Source: Pseudoclavibacter sp. 13-3
GTDB taxonomy: Bacteria > Actinomycetota > Actinomycetes > Actinomycetales > Microbacteriaceae
Assembly: GCF_021168475.1 (NCBI RefSeq)
Contig: NZ_JAJOZT010000001.1
Location: 434,001 to 498,000 of the forward strand
Reading direction: 5' to 3'
Length of the DNA: 64,000 nucleotides
A program made the position numbers and the translations under genes. Within the stretch, counting starts at the first letter, position 1, and every line of letters begins with the position of its first letter. Below the pieces are notes generated by a model. The model ran no database searches. It had not been told where the DNA came from and saw only the letters and a program-made list of their open reading frames with translations. This document shows, in pieces, positions 1 to 8,043 of the stretch.

Positions 1-36
1 GAGATCCGGCTGGGCTGGATCGAGTTCCTGCTCTGA
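1..36 (+). CDS. 3' end of a coding sequence cut by the window edge
   Basis: Frame 1 reads EIRLGWIEFLL then a TGA at 34-36. Only eleven residues are visible, so no family can be assigned. The frame runs toward the convergent ndk gene, and a strong hairpin lies between the two, which supports this being the end of a real plus-strand gene rather than chance. Confidence 0.45.
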   Translation, partial: EIRLGWIEFLL

Positions 37-80
37 GGCGCTGAGGCCGCCCCGCACGGTCGTGGCAGAGCCTCAGCCCA

Positions 81-123
81 GCGCAGAAGGGGCCGCACTC
101 GTCGAGTGCGGCCCCTTCTGCGC
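81..123. terminator. Bidirectional intrinsic terminator hairpin
   Basis: A perfect 20-bp inverted repeat (81-100 with 104-123, 3-base loop) sits between two convergent genes. It would end both the upstream plus-strand gene and the minus-strand ileS-ndk transcript. There is no strong T tract on either side. Confidence 0.85.
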
Positions 124-162
124 TCTCGCTCGCCTGCCCGGCCAGCCGCGCACATGGCGCGA

Positions 163-603
163 TCAGGCGAACCAGATGCCGATCTCGCGTGCGGCCGACT
201 GGGTCGAGTCCGAGGCGTGCACAACGTTGCGCTGCACTGAGACGCCCCAGTCACGACCGAGGTCGCCGCGGATCGTCCCGGGAGCGGCCACTGTCGGATC
301 GCTTGCTCCGAGCAGTGTGCGCACGCCCGGAACGACGTTGTCGCCAGCGAAGATCACGGCCACGATCGGCCCGCTGAGCATGAATTCGACGAGCGAGTCG
401 AAGAACGGCTTGCCCTTGTGCTCGGCATAGTGACGCTCGAGCAGCTCTCGGGTGGGCGTCACCCATCGGATGTCGGCGAGACGGTAGCCCTTGCGCTCGA
501 TGCGTTCGAGCACCTCACCGGTCAGTCCGCGTTCGACGCCATCGGGCTTCACCAGGACGAGCGTACGGTCGGGAGTGCTCTGATTCTGCTCTGTGGTGGT
601 CAT
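163..603 (-). CDS. ndk: Nucleoside diphosphate kinase
   Basis: Cytoplasmic enzyme that moves the gamma-phosphate from one nucleoside triphosphate to a nucleoside diphosphate through a phosphohistidine. The 146-residue length fits the bacterial family (about 140). Visible motifs are TLVLVKPDGVERGL at the N terminus and NVVHASDS, with catalytic His129. The ATG follows AAAGGA with an 8-base gap. It is the last gene of ileS-folC-DUF4233-ndk, 25 bases after the preceding stop, and the transcript ends at the hairpin at 81-123. Confidence 0.97.
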   Translation of the reverse strand: MTTTEQNQSTPDRTLVLVKPDGVERGLTGEVLERIERKGYRLADIRWVTPTRELLERHYAEHKGKPFFDSLVEFMLSGPIVAVIFAGDNVVPGVRTLLGASDPTVAAPGTIRGDLGRDWGVSVQRNVVHASDSTQSAAREIGIWFA

Positions 604-628
604 CTGTCGATTCCTTTCGGGTGTTTCG

Positions 629-1039
629 TCAGTGTTGGGTCTGTTGGTCGTGCGACAGCGCTGCGGCGGCCCGGTCGGCTCGCGCCGCCATGACCATGAT
701 GTAGATCCACATGGCCAGGCAGATCAGCGATACGAAGAGGATGAACCCGCTGAAGACTCCTGCGAGCAGCAGCACGACCTGCACCGCCCAGCCGAGCCAG
801 AGCCCGATCTGACTGCGCCGCATGAACGCCAGAGCGAGCAGCAGCAGCAGCATCGCGCCGCCGCCGACCCACCAGACCAGCGGTGACGAGATCAATCGCA
901 GGCCGAAGAGCACCAGCGTGTAGAAGATGATCACGAACGCCTCGAATGCGAGCATCACGCCGCAGAGCTTCTGACGAAGTCTCGTACCGCTGCTCGGCGT
1001 CGCGCCGTCTGCGCTGTTCGGGGGTTTCATCGTCTTCAT
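629..1039 (-). CDS. DUF4233 small membrane protein
   Basis: A 136-residue protein with a hydrophilic N terminus and four hydrophobic stretches, the last ending in a charged C terminus (AARADRAAAALSHDQQ). A DUF4233 protein between folC and ndk is typical of actinobacteria, and I assign it on that context plus the membrane pattern. Its function is unknown. The frame is open further upstream into folC, but I place the start at 1039, 22 bases after the folC stop; a second ATG lies three codons later at 1030. No strong ribosome binding site is visible, so translation may be coupled to folC. Confidence 0.75.
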   Translation of the reverse strand: MKTMKPPNSADGATPSSGTRLRQKLCGVMLAFEAFVIIFYTLVLFGLRLISSPLVWWVGGGAMLLLLLALAFMRRSQIGLWLGWAVQVVLLLAGVFSGFILFVSLICLAMWIYIMVMAARADRAAAALSHDQQTQH

Positions 1040-1061
1040 TCTACGTGCTGCGGCCCGCTGC

Positions 1062-2561
1062 TCAGAACCGCTCCCGCGACTCGGCACCGTCTGGCCACAT
1101 CTCGTTCGCATCGAGGTCTTCGGCGACCGACGCCTCGAGGGCCTCTTTCGCGGCCTCGACATCGGCGTCCGCCGTCGCATCAGCCGCGGCCGAAGGAGTG
1201 TCGGCTGCGGCCAGCGCAGCCACCTCTCCGATGACCGTGATCGAACCGGTCACGATGATGCCGGAGTGCTCGACCTCGTGCGCCAGGTATCGGGCTTCGT
1301 CCAGCGCCTCTTCCACGTCGTCGACGACCCGCACCCGCTCGATGCCGAACACTTGCACGGCCAGCGCGGCCAGGTCATCCGCCGGAATCGCTCGCGGCGA
1401 GTGCGAGGCCGTGACGACGACCTCGTCGACGGCGCCGTCGAGCGCCTGCAGAAAGCCCTTCGCGTCTTTGTCAGACAGCACGCCGATCACGGCGACTGTG
1501 CGATCGAAGCGAAAGTTCTCGAGCAGCGCACGGGCCAGGCTGCGCGCTCCGTGCGGGTTGTGCGCGGCGTCGATGATCACCGTGGGGTCGGTGCCGACCA
1601 CCTGCAGCCGACCGGGCGACGTGGCCGAAGCGATGCCGGGCTCGACGACATCGGCGCCCAGGGGCACGTCTCCCCCACCGAGAAAAGCCTCGACGGCGGC
1701 GATCGCCAGCGCGGCGTTCTGCGCCTGATGCTCTCCGTAGAGCGGCAGGGCGAGATCGCGATAGGTGCCGGCCAGCCCACGCACGTCGACCACCTGCCCG
1801 CCCACGGCAGGCTGCGCGCCCAGCACCTCGAAATCGGTGCCCGCTCGCTGCAGCGTGATGCCCAGCGAGTCGGCTTTCGCCTGCAGCTCGTGCATCGCCT
1901 CGGGTGCCTGGGCGGCGGTCACCGCGATGGCCCCTGGCTTCATGATGCCGGCCTTGGTGCGCGCGATCTCGGCGATCGTACTGCCCAGCACCTTGGTGTG
2001 GTCGAGCGCGATCGGCGCGAAGACCGCAACGTCGCCATCGGCGGTGTTCGTCGAGTCCCATTCACCGCCCACGCCGACCTCGAGGCAGATGACGTCGACG
2101 GGGGCGTCGGCGAACGCCGCAAAGGCGAGTACGGTCAGGGCCTCGAAGAAGGTCAGCGCCGCCCGGCCCTCTGCGCGCAGCTGCTCGTCGACGATCTCGA
2201 CGAAGGGCTGCACATCCTGCCAGGTGCCCAGCAGCCGCTCGTCGCTGATCGGCGAGCCGTCGATCACGATGCGCTCGTTGAAGCGCACCAGGTGCGGGCT
2301 GGTGAACACGCCGACGCGCAGGCCCGCCGACACGAGCATCGACGCCGCAATGCGAGCGGTCGACGACTTGCCGTTGGTGCCCGTGATGTGGATGACCCGG
2401 TACGATTTCTGCGGATCGCCCAGCAGGTCGAGCACTCGAGCGACGGCGTCGAGCCGTGGCTCGATGCGGTTCTCCGGGGCGCGCCCGTAGAGCTGCTCGG
2501 TCAGCTGGTCGACACTGGTCGGAGCGGCGGCAGCTGTCGTGGTGTTGCGTGCGTCAGTCAC
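1062..2561 (-). CDS. folC: Folylpolyglutamate synthase / dihydrofolate synthase
   Basis: ATP-dependent ligase of the Mur ligase superfamily that adds glutamate to dihydropteroate and/or to folates. The P-loop GTNGKSS is at residues 61-67, followed by FTSPHLVRFNERI, the GGEWDSTN region and, late in the protein, the substrate-domain sequence DAAHNPHGA. The total is 499 residues. The last 45 or so residues form an Ala/Asp/Glu-rich tail (PSAAADATADADVEA) beyond the usual end, probably disordered. It starts four bases after the ileS stop, so it is co-transcribed and probably coupled. Whether it is mono- or bifunctional cannot be read from the sequence alone. Confidence 0.95.
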   Translation of the reverse strand: MTDARNTTTAAAAPTSVDQLTEQLYGRAPENRIEPRLDAVARVLDLLGDPQKSYRVIHITGTNGKSSTARIAASMLVSAGLRVGVFTSPHLVRFNERIVIDGSPISDERLLGTWQDVQPFVEIVDEQLRAEGRAALTFFEALTVLAFAAFADAPVDVICLEVGVGGEWDSTNTADGDVAVFAPIALDHTKVLGSTIAEIARTKAGIMKPGAIAVTAAQAPEAMHELQAKADSLGITLQRAGTDFEVLGAQPAVGGQVVDVRGLAGTYRDLALPLYGEHQAQNAALAIAAVEAFLGGGDVPLGADVVEPGIASATSPGRLQVVGTDPTVIIDAAHNPHGARSLARALLENFRFDRTVAVIGVLSDKDAKGFLQALDGAVDEVVVTASHSPRAIPADDLAALAVQVFGIERVRVVDDVEEALDEARYLAHEVEHSGIIVTGSITVIGEVAALAAADTPSAAADATADADVEAAKEALEASVAEDLDANEMWPDGAESRERF

Positions 2562-2565
2562 AGGT

Positions 2566-5500
2566 TCAGGCCTTCTCGATCAGGATGCCGACGTGGTCGC
2601 CGTCGCCGACGGGCTGGTCGGCCTGGCTGCCGAGCGCCTCCACGGTGACGATCTGCAGTTCGGTCGAGAGCGTCTCGGCCGCGATCAGGTCGCGGTTGGC
2701 AGTGAGAGCCACGCGCACTGCGTCGTCTGCGCCCAGGGTCAGGTGGATGCGGTCGCTGATCTCGAGTCCGGCTGCACGACGTGCCTGCTGCACCTGGCGC
2801 ACGGTGTCTCGGGCCAAGCCCTCGGCGGCGAGCTCTGGCGTCACCACGGTGTCGAGCAGCACGAAGCCGCCGCCTGGAAGCAGTCCGACCGCATGATCGG
2901 AGCTGCCGTCAGAGCTTGCGTCTGCGACCAGATCGATCGAGTACTCCCCCGGTTGCAGAGCGATGCCGCCCGAGACGACCTGCTCGCCGTCTGCACTCCA
3001 GTCACCGGTCTTCGAGCCCTTGATGGCGGTCTGCACCTCGCGCCCGAGACGCGGGCCGCACACGCGCGCATGCACGGTCAGACGCTTCGACACGCCGAAG
3101 CGCTCTGCGGTCTGCTCGCTGAGCTCGGCGAGGTCGACCGACTTCACGTTGAGCTCGTCACGGAGGATGTCGGCGAACGGGGCCAGCGCATCCGCACCGA
3201 CCTCGACGACGGTGAGCTTCGCCAGCGGCAGACGCACCCGGAGGTGCTCTGCCTTGCGCAGGGCGAGTGCGGCGCTCGAGACGTCGCGCACCTGATCCAT
3301 CGCGGCGATCAGGTCGTCGTCATGCGGGAACGCGTCGGCGTCGGGCCAGTCCTGCAGATGCACGCTCTCGCCGCCGGTGAGATCCTTCCAGATTCGCTCG
3401 GTGACCAGAGGCAACAGCGGAGCGGCAACGCGCGTGACCGTCTCGAGCACCGTGTAGAGCGTGTCGAACGCGTCAGTGTCTTCACCGACCCAGAAGCGAT
3501 CGCGGCTGCGACGCACGTACCAGTTGGTCAGCACGTCGGCGAACTGCCGCAGGGCATCTGTGGCGTCGACGCCGTTGAGGCCTTCGAGCGCCACCTCGAC
3601 CGTGCGCACCAGATCGCCGGTCTTGGCCAGCAGGTAGCGGTCGAGCACATCGGTCGAGTCGGTGCGCCACTTCGCCTCGTAGCCGACCGACGACGCGCCG
3701 GCGGGCCGTGCCGAGTTGGCATACATCTGGAAGAAGTACCACGTGCTCCAGAGCGGCAGGATGACCTGCCGCACGCCCTCGCGGATGCCCTCTTCGGTGA
3801 CGATCAGGTTGCCGCCGCGCAGCACCGGGCTCGACATCAGGAACCAGCGCATGGCGTCTGAGCCGTCGCGGTCGAAGACCTCGTTGACGTCGGGATAGTT
3901 GCGCAGCGACTTCGACATCTTCTGACCGTCGTTGCCGAGCACGATGCCGTGACTGATCACATTGGTGAACGCCGGGCGGTCGAAGAGCGCCGTGGCGAGC
4001 ACGTGCATGTTGTAGAACCAGCCGCGGGTCTGCCCGATGTACTCGACGATGAAGTCAGAGGGGTTGTGGGTGTCGAACCACTCTTTGTTCTCGAACGGGT
4101 AGTGCACCTGTGCGAACGGCATCGACCCTGACTCGAACCAGCAGTCGAGCACCTCGGGCACTCGGCGCATCGTCGACTTGCCTGTGGGATCATCAGGGTT
4201 CGGGCGGGTGAGCTCGTCGATGTACGGCCGGTGCAGGTTGTCGACCTTCACGCCGAAGTCGTGCTCGAGCTGTTCGATCGATCCGTAGACGTCGACGCGC
4301 GGGTACTCGGGATCATCGCTCTTCCACACCGGAATCGGCGCACCCCAGTAGCGGTTGCGCGAGATGTTCCAGTCGCGGGCGTTCTCGAGCCACTTGCCGA
4401 ACTGGCCGTCTTTGACGTTGTCCGGCACCCAGTTGATCTTCTGGTTGAGCTCGATCATGCGGTCTTTGACCTTGGTGACGTTCACGAACCAGGCGGGCAG
4501 CGCCATGTAGATGAGCGGCTTGCCGCTGCGCCAGGAGTGCGGGTACGAGTGCTCGATGGTCGCCTGCTCGAGCAGTCGACCGCGCGACTTGACCAGCTTG
4601 ATCAGCGTCTTGTTCGCATCGAACACGTTGACACCGGCGACCTCGGGCACGCTGGGCAGGAACTCGCCCGCCTGATTGACCGAGAGCACGACCGGGATGT
4701 CGTACTTCTGGCAGGTCAGCTGGTCGTCTTCGCCGTAGGCCGGAGCCTGGTGGACGATGCCGGTGCCGTCTGTGGTCGACACGTAGTCGGCCACCAGGAT
4801 CTGCCAGGCGTTCTGCGTGCCGTACTGCTGCGCGTCGGCGAAGTAGTCGAACAGGCGCTCGTAACGCACGTGCTCGAGTTCCGCGCCCAGCAGCGTGCGC
4901 TCCACGGCATCCTGCGCCGCTTCGGCCGAGTCGTAGCCCAGCACCTTCGCATGCGACCCGACCAGCTCGCGGGCCAGCACGAAACGGGTGCCCTCGGGCG
5001 AGCCGTCACCGGCACCGGCCGGGCCTGCTGGCACGACTGCATAGACGATCTCGGGTCCGACGGCGAGCGCGAGGTTGGTCGGCAGCGTCCACGGGGTCGT
5101 CGTCCAGGCGATCGCCTTGGCGCCTTCGAGCCCGAGAGCGGCGGCCTTGTCGCCGATCAGCCGGAAGGTGATCGTGACCGTGGGATCCTGACGCATCTTG
5201 TAGGCGTCGTCGAGCTTCGTCTCCTGGTTCGACAACGGCGTCTGCTCGTGCCAGCTGTACGGCAGCACGCGATAGCCGTCGTAGATCAGGCCCTTGTCAT
5301 AGAGAGTCTTGAACGCCCAGATGACGCTCTCCATGTAGGTGAGGTCGAGCGTCTTGTAGTCGTTGTCGAAGTCGACCCAGCGAGCCGAACGGGTGACGTA
5401 CTCGCGCCACTCGTTGGTGAAGCGCAGCACACTGGCGCGGGTCGCCTCGTTGAACTTCGCGATGCCGAAGGTCTCTTCGATCTCGCGCTTGTCGATGATG

Positions 5501-5853
5501 CCGAGCTCTTTCTCAGCCTGCAGCTCGGCGGGCAGACCGTGAGTGTCCCAGCCGAAGCGACGCTCCACACGCTGACCGCGCATGGTGTGAAAACGGGGAA
5601 AGACGTCTTTGGCGTAACCGGTCAGCAGATGCCCGTAGTGCGGCAGGCCATTGGCGAACGGAGGGCCATCGTAGAACACCCACTCGGGAGCCTGCTGGTC
5701 ACGACGCTGATCGATCGACTTCTGAAAGGTGCCGGCGCCCTTCCAGAACGCCAGAATGCCCTGCTCGACTGTGGGAAAGCTCGGCGAAGGCTGAACTGAT
5801 TCGGGATGCTCGCTGCCGGGGCTGGGAAGCGGATAGACCATTGCGCGTGTCAC
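2566..5853 (-). CDS. ileS: Isoleucyl-tRNA synthetase, eukaryote-like type
   Basis: Class Ia synthetase charging tRNA-Ile. The HIGH signature is HYGH (residues 72-75, in [11 protein letters not shown]) and KMSKS is at 645-649. The HYGH variant and 1095-residue length match the eukaryote-like clade (IleRS2), which is typical of actinobacteria and associated with lower mupirocin sensitivity; that property is family knowledge, not seen here. A CP1 editing domain fills the middle, followed by the anticodon-binding region. The start could be GTG at 5853 or ATG at 5841 (MVYPLP); the T-box sequestering hairpin ends one base before the GTG. It is the first gene of the ileS-folC-DUF4233-ndk operon. Confidence 0.97.
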   Translation of the reverse strand: MTRAMVYPLPSPGSEHPESVQPSPSFPTVEQGILAFWKGAGTFQKSIDQRRDQQAPEWVFYDGPPFANGLPHYGHLLTGYAKDVFPRFHTMRGQRVERRFGWDTHGLPAELQAEKELGIIDKREIEETFGIAKFNEATRASVLRFTNEWREYVTRSARWVDFDNDYKTLDLTYMESVIWAFKTLYDKGLIYDGYRVLPYSWHEQTPLSNQETKLDDAYKMRQDPTVTITFRLIGDKAAALGLEGAKAIAWTTTPWTLPTNLALAVGPEIVYAVVPAGPAGAGDGSPEGTRFVLARELVGSHAKVLGYDSAEAAQDAVERTLLGAELEHVRYERLFDYFADAQQYGTQNAWQILVADYVSTTDGTGIVHQAPAYGEDDQLTCQKYDIPVVLSVNQAGEFLPSVPEVAGVNVFDANKTLIKLVKSRGRLLEQATIEHSYPHSWRSGKPLIYMALPAWFVNVTKVKDRMIELNQKINWVPDNVKDGQFGKWLENARDWNISRNRYWGAPIPVWKSDDPEYPRVDVYGSIEQLEHDFGVKVDNLHRPYIDELTRPNPDDPTGKSTMRRVPEVLDCWFESGSMPFAQVHYPFENKEWFDTHNPSDFIVEYIGQTRGWFYNMHVLATALFDRPAFTNVISHGIVLGNDGQKMSKSLRNYPDVNEVFDRDGSDAMRWFLMSSPVLRGGNLIVTEEGIREGVRQVILPLWSTWYFFQMYANSARPAGASSVGYEAKWRTDSTDVLDRYLLAKTGDLVRTVEVALEGLNGVDATDALRQFADVLTNWYVRRSRDRFWVGEDTDAFDTLYTVLETVTRVAAPLLPLVTERIWKDLTGGESVHLQDWPDADAFPHDDDLIAAMDQVRDVSSAALALRKAEHLRVRLPLAKLTVVEVGADALAPFADILRDELNVKSVDLAELSEQTAERFGVSKRLTVHARVCGPRLGREVQTAIKGSKTGDWSADGEQVVSGGIALQPGEYSIDLVADASSDGSSDHAVGLLPGGGFVLLDTVVTPELAAEGLARDTVRQVQQARRAAGLEISDRIHLTLGADDAVRVALTANRDLIAAETLSTELQIVTVEALGSQADQPVGDGDHVGILIEKA

Positions 5854-5854
5854 T

Positions 5855-6068
5855 CTCGTGCTCGTTCACCTGCACGAGGACGCCGCCCTTCTGCGAAAGA
5901 CGTGCGCGGTACCACCTCGCTTGCCCGCCTGCCCCGCCTCACGACGGCACCGGCGAACCGCTTCTCTTCGGCTGTGTCGGGCCGGACCCGTCTGGGTCTA
6001 CTGAGCAGCCGTTCGCGACGGTCTGCCGTTCTTCCAGATGCTCCCCGGTGATGGCCGGATCAGCGCAG
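5855..6068 (-). promoter_or_regulatory. Ile-specific translational T-box riboswitch
   Basis: The ileS leader carries the invariant T-box TGGTACCGCG (minus strand, 5905-5914). An ultra-short Stem I, CCGG-CCATCA-CCGG (6045-6058), presents ATC, an Ile specifier, at 6050-6052. The element AGTAGACCCAGACGGGT follows, as in actinobacterial T-boxes. Downstream, CGTCCTC (5876-5882) can pair with the GAGG of the T-box to form the antisequestrator. Its last three bases are also the start of a perfect 7-bp hairpin CTCGTGC/GCACGAG (5855-5861 with 5872-5878) that ends one base before the GTG start. Uncharged tRNA-Ile should favour the antisequestrator and free the start region. No terminator is visible, so control is translational. 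Confidence 0.92.
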
Positions 6069-6074
6069 TATCTC

Positions 6075-6080
6075 AGTGTA
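6075..6080 (-). promoter_or_regulatory. Candidate -10 of the ileS operon
   Basis: TACACT on the minus strand lies just upstream of the T-box Stem I, placing the transcript start near 6068. No good -35 is visible 16-18 bases further up. Confidence 0.45.
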
Positions 6081-6106
6081 GCGCGATCGGGGCCCATCCG
6101 CAGCGA

Positions 6107-6541
6107 TCAGGCAGCTCCTTCAGGCTCTGCCTCGGGCTCGGGCCCGAACGCGAAACGTCGACCGGCGATCTCGCTCACCACGATGCGCACGACATTCTCT
6201 TTGACGGTCGGCACCCACGGCCTGAGCCCTGCCTGTTCGGCCGCTTCGAGGGCGCTGTTCGAGGTCAGCACCTCGGCGGAGCCCTTGGCGACAACGCTCC
6301 ATCCGCCGGTCTCGGTGTACTGCTCGGTCTGAAACGCGACCTTCGGGTTCGCAGTCACGCCGAAGAGCTTGGTGCCGGGCGCGGTGCGGAACAGGATGGT
6401 GCGATCATGCACGGCGTAGTTCACGGGCAGCACCTCGGGCGCATCGTTGACGATGAAGCCGAGGTGGCCGAGCGTGTTCGCAGCGAACAGCTGCCAGGCC
6501 TCGTCTTCGCGGACTCGGGTGATCACGGTGTTCTCTTCCAT
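6107..6541 (-). CDS. Pyridoxamine 5'-phosphate oxidase-fold flavin/F420-binding protein
   Basis: A 144-residue single-domain split beta-barrel protein. The pattern of an N-terminal helix (WQLFAANTLGHLGFIV), then LPVNYAVHDRTILFRTAPGTKL, then ANPKVAFQTEQY fits the PNPOx-like family (Pyridox_ox_2 type). Members bind FMN, F420 or heme-related cofactors and often act as small reductases; the substrate cannot be read from sequence. The C-terminal tail EPEAEPEGAA is acidic. The gene has its own promoter, with a -10 exactly six bases before the ATG, suggesting a leaderless mRNA. Confidence 0.85.
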   Translation of the reverse strand: MEENTVITRVREDEAWQLFAANTLGHLGFIVNDAPEVLPVNYAVHDRTILFRTAPGTKLFGVTANPKVAFQTEQYTETGGWSVVAKGSAEVLTSNSALEAAEQAGLRPWVPTVKENVVRIVVSEIAGRRFAFGPEPEAEPEGAA

Positions 6542-6547
6542 ACATCA

Positions 6548-6576
6548 GATGTACACCCTGCGGTGAGAAGAGTCCA
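6548..6576 (-). promoter_or_regulatory. Promoter of the PNPOx-fold gene, probably leaderless
   Basis: On the minus strand TGGACT (6571-6576), a 17-base spacer and TACATC (6548-6553) lie six bases before the ATG at 6541. No ribosome binding site fits. Confidence 0.45.
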
Positions 6577-6642
6577 CTTTCGACCTCGCCCCGACAGACG
6601 CCTCGAAGAGCCCGGGGCGCATCAGCACCAGCAGGTTGACTC

Positions 6643-7878
6643 TCAGTACCAGCCGGTTGACTGGGAATGACCCCAGGCACCGCAGGGCGTGCTGTAGCGA
6701 CCTCGGATGTAGCTCAGCCCCCACTCGATCTGCGTCTGCGCGTTGGTTCGCCAGTCTGCGCCCGCCGAGGCCATCTTGCTGCCGGGCAGCGACTGCGGAA
6801 TGCCATAGGCCCCGCTGCTGCTGTTCTGAGCGTTGACCTGCCAGCCGGACTCCTTCTGCCAGAGGTTGACCAGACAGACGTACTGGTCGTTGCCCCAGCC
6901 GAGCTGGGCGATGCGCGACTGTGCGTAGGCCTTCGCCGCAGCCGGCGATGAACCGCTGCTTGGGGCTGGCGTCGGTGTCGGAGCCGGCGTTGGGGTCGGC
7001 GTCGGGGTCGGGGTCGGCGTCGGACTGCTCGGCGATGCTGTTGTCTGCGGCGCAGCCGAAGCAGTGCTGCGGGAGGGTGCGCTCTGCGTTGATGCGGCTG
7101 GAACCGGCGGCTCGTTCGACGCGGCGATCGAGGCTGCGAGTTCGCGCTGCCGGCGTTCTTCGGCCTCTTGCGCAGCAGTCGTGCGTTTGATGTCGGCGAG
7201 CTGCTGCAGCAGCCCCTGCTGCTGAGTCTGCAGCGCGCTGACGGCCGCATCGGCCTGCGAGGCTGCTGCCGTCGCTGCCTGTGCGTCGCTCTCGGCTTCA
7301 TGGGCGAGACGCTCCCGCTCAGACTCCACCTGCTGCTGCTGATCGGTCAGCGCCTGAAGCTCGCTGGCACGCTGCCCCGCTTCGGTCATGCGCTGATCGG
7401 TCTGCTGCGAGACCTGCCCCAGCGTGGTCAGCCGCCAGAGCGCGGCCGAGGGATCGCGACTGGTCACCAGCTGGCCAGCGGGATCAGCCTCCATCCCGGT
7501 GCCTCTCGCCAGCTGCTGCACGGCGGAGGTGCTGTTTCGACGAGCCTCGTCGGCGGCGGCGCGTGCAGTGTCGATCTGGCCCTGCAGCTCTGCCAGCTGC
7601 GCCGTGGCCGCAGCCAGCGCCTGTTGGGCGTCGCTCGCATCGCCCTGGGCACGGACAGCGGCATCGCCGGCTTCGTCTGAACTGTGCTCCAGATCGTCGA
7701 GCTGCCCGTTGATCGCGTCGATCTGCGCCTGGGTGTCACCAGCGGCGTCGGCGTGTGCCAGCGAGACCTCGACATGCCCAGATTCGAGCGACGAAGGGGT
7801 GACAGCGAGCGCGGTCGCCAGCGTGCACGCAGCTGCAGACCCTGCCGCCCAGCGCAGCGGTCGTCGTCTCGAGGTCAT
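6643..7878 (-). CDS. Secreted coiled-coil lytic transglycosylase-like protein
   Basis: Predicted exported cell-wall protein of 411 residues. From the chosen ATG (MTSRRRPLRWAAG) there is a basic stretch and hydrophobic core, i.e. a signal peptide. A long Gln/Ala-rich coiled coil follows (residues about 45-255), then a Thr-Pro/Ala-Pro linker, and a C-terminal domain ending GAWGHSQSTGWY. That domain contains WQKESGW, with the likely catalytic Glu, and GAYGIPQSLPGSKM, as in SLT-type transglycosylase domains of actinobacterial secreted proteins. The frame is open to 8010, but the signal peptide fixes the start near 7878. The coiled coil plus SLT layout resembles Rpf- or RipA-type wall remodelling proteins; the exact role is inference. 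Confidence 0.82.
   Translation of the reverse strand: MTSRRRPLRWAAGSAAACTLATALAVTPSSLESGHVEVSLAHADAAGDTQAQIDAINGQLDDLEHSSDEAGDAAVRAQGDASDAQQALAAATAQLAELQGQIDTARAAADEARRNSTSAVQQLARGTGMEADPAGQLVTSRDPSAALWRLTTLGQVSQQTDQRMTEAGQRASELQALTDQQQQVESERERLAHEAESDAQAATAAASQADAAVSALQTQQQGLLQQLADIKRTTAAQEAEERRQRELAASIAASNEPPVPAASTQSAPSRSTASAAPQTTASPSSPTPTPTPTPTPTPAPTPTPAPSSGSSPAAAKAYAQSRIAQLGWGNDQYVCLVNLWQKESGWQVNAQNSSSGAYGIPQSLPGSKMASAGADWRTNAQTQIEWGLSYIRGRYSTPCGAWGHSQSTGWY
6955..7025 (-). repeat. Short tandem repeat encoding a Thr-Pro linker
   Basis: Near-perfect 6-base units of the ggcgtc/gggtcg type encode (TP)n and (AP)n dipeptides between the coiled coil and the catalytic domain. Such tracts can change length by slippage. 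Confidence 0.7.
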
Positions 7879-8043
7879 CCGGTCTCTCACTCTCTTGCCG
7901 AAAGGTGCCGTCGACGGCCACGCGGCGTCAGAATCCACCATGCACGGCACGACGACACTCTCGACCCTAGTCAACCCGTGTCGGGTTCGCATCTGTGTCG
8001 GCGAACGCATAGTCGCCTCAGACGAAGCGGCTCCTCGCGCTGA

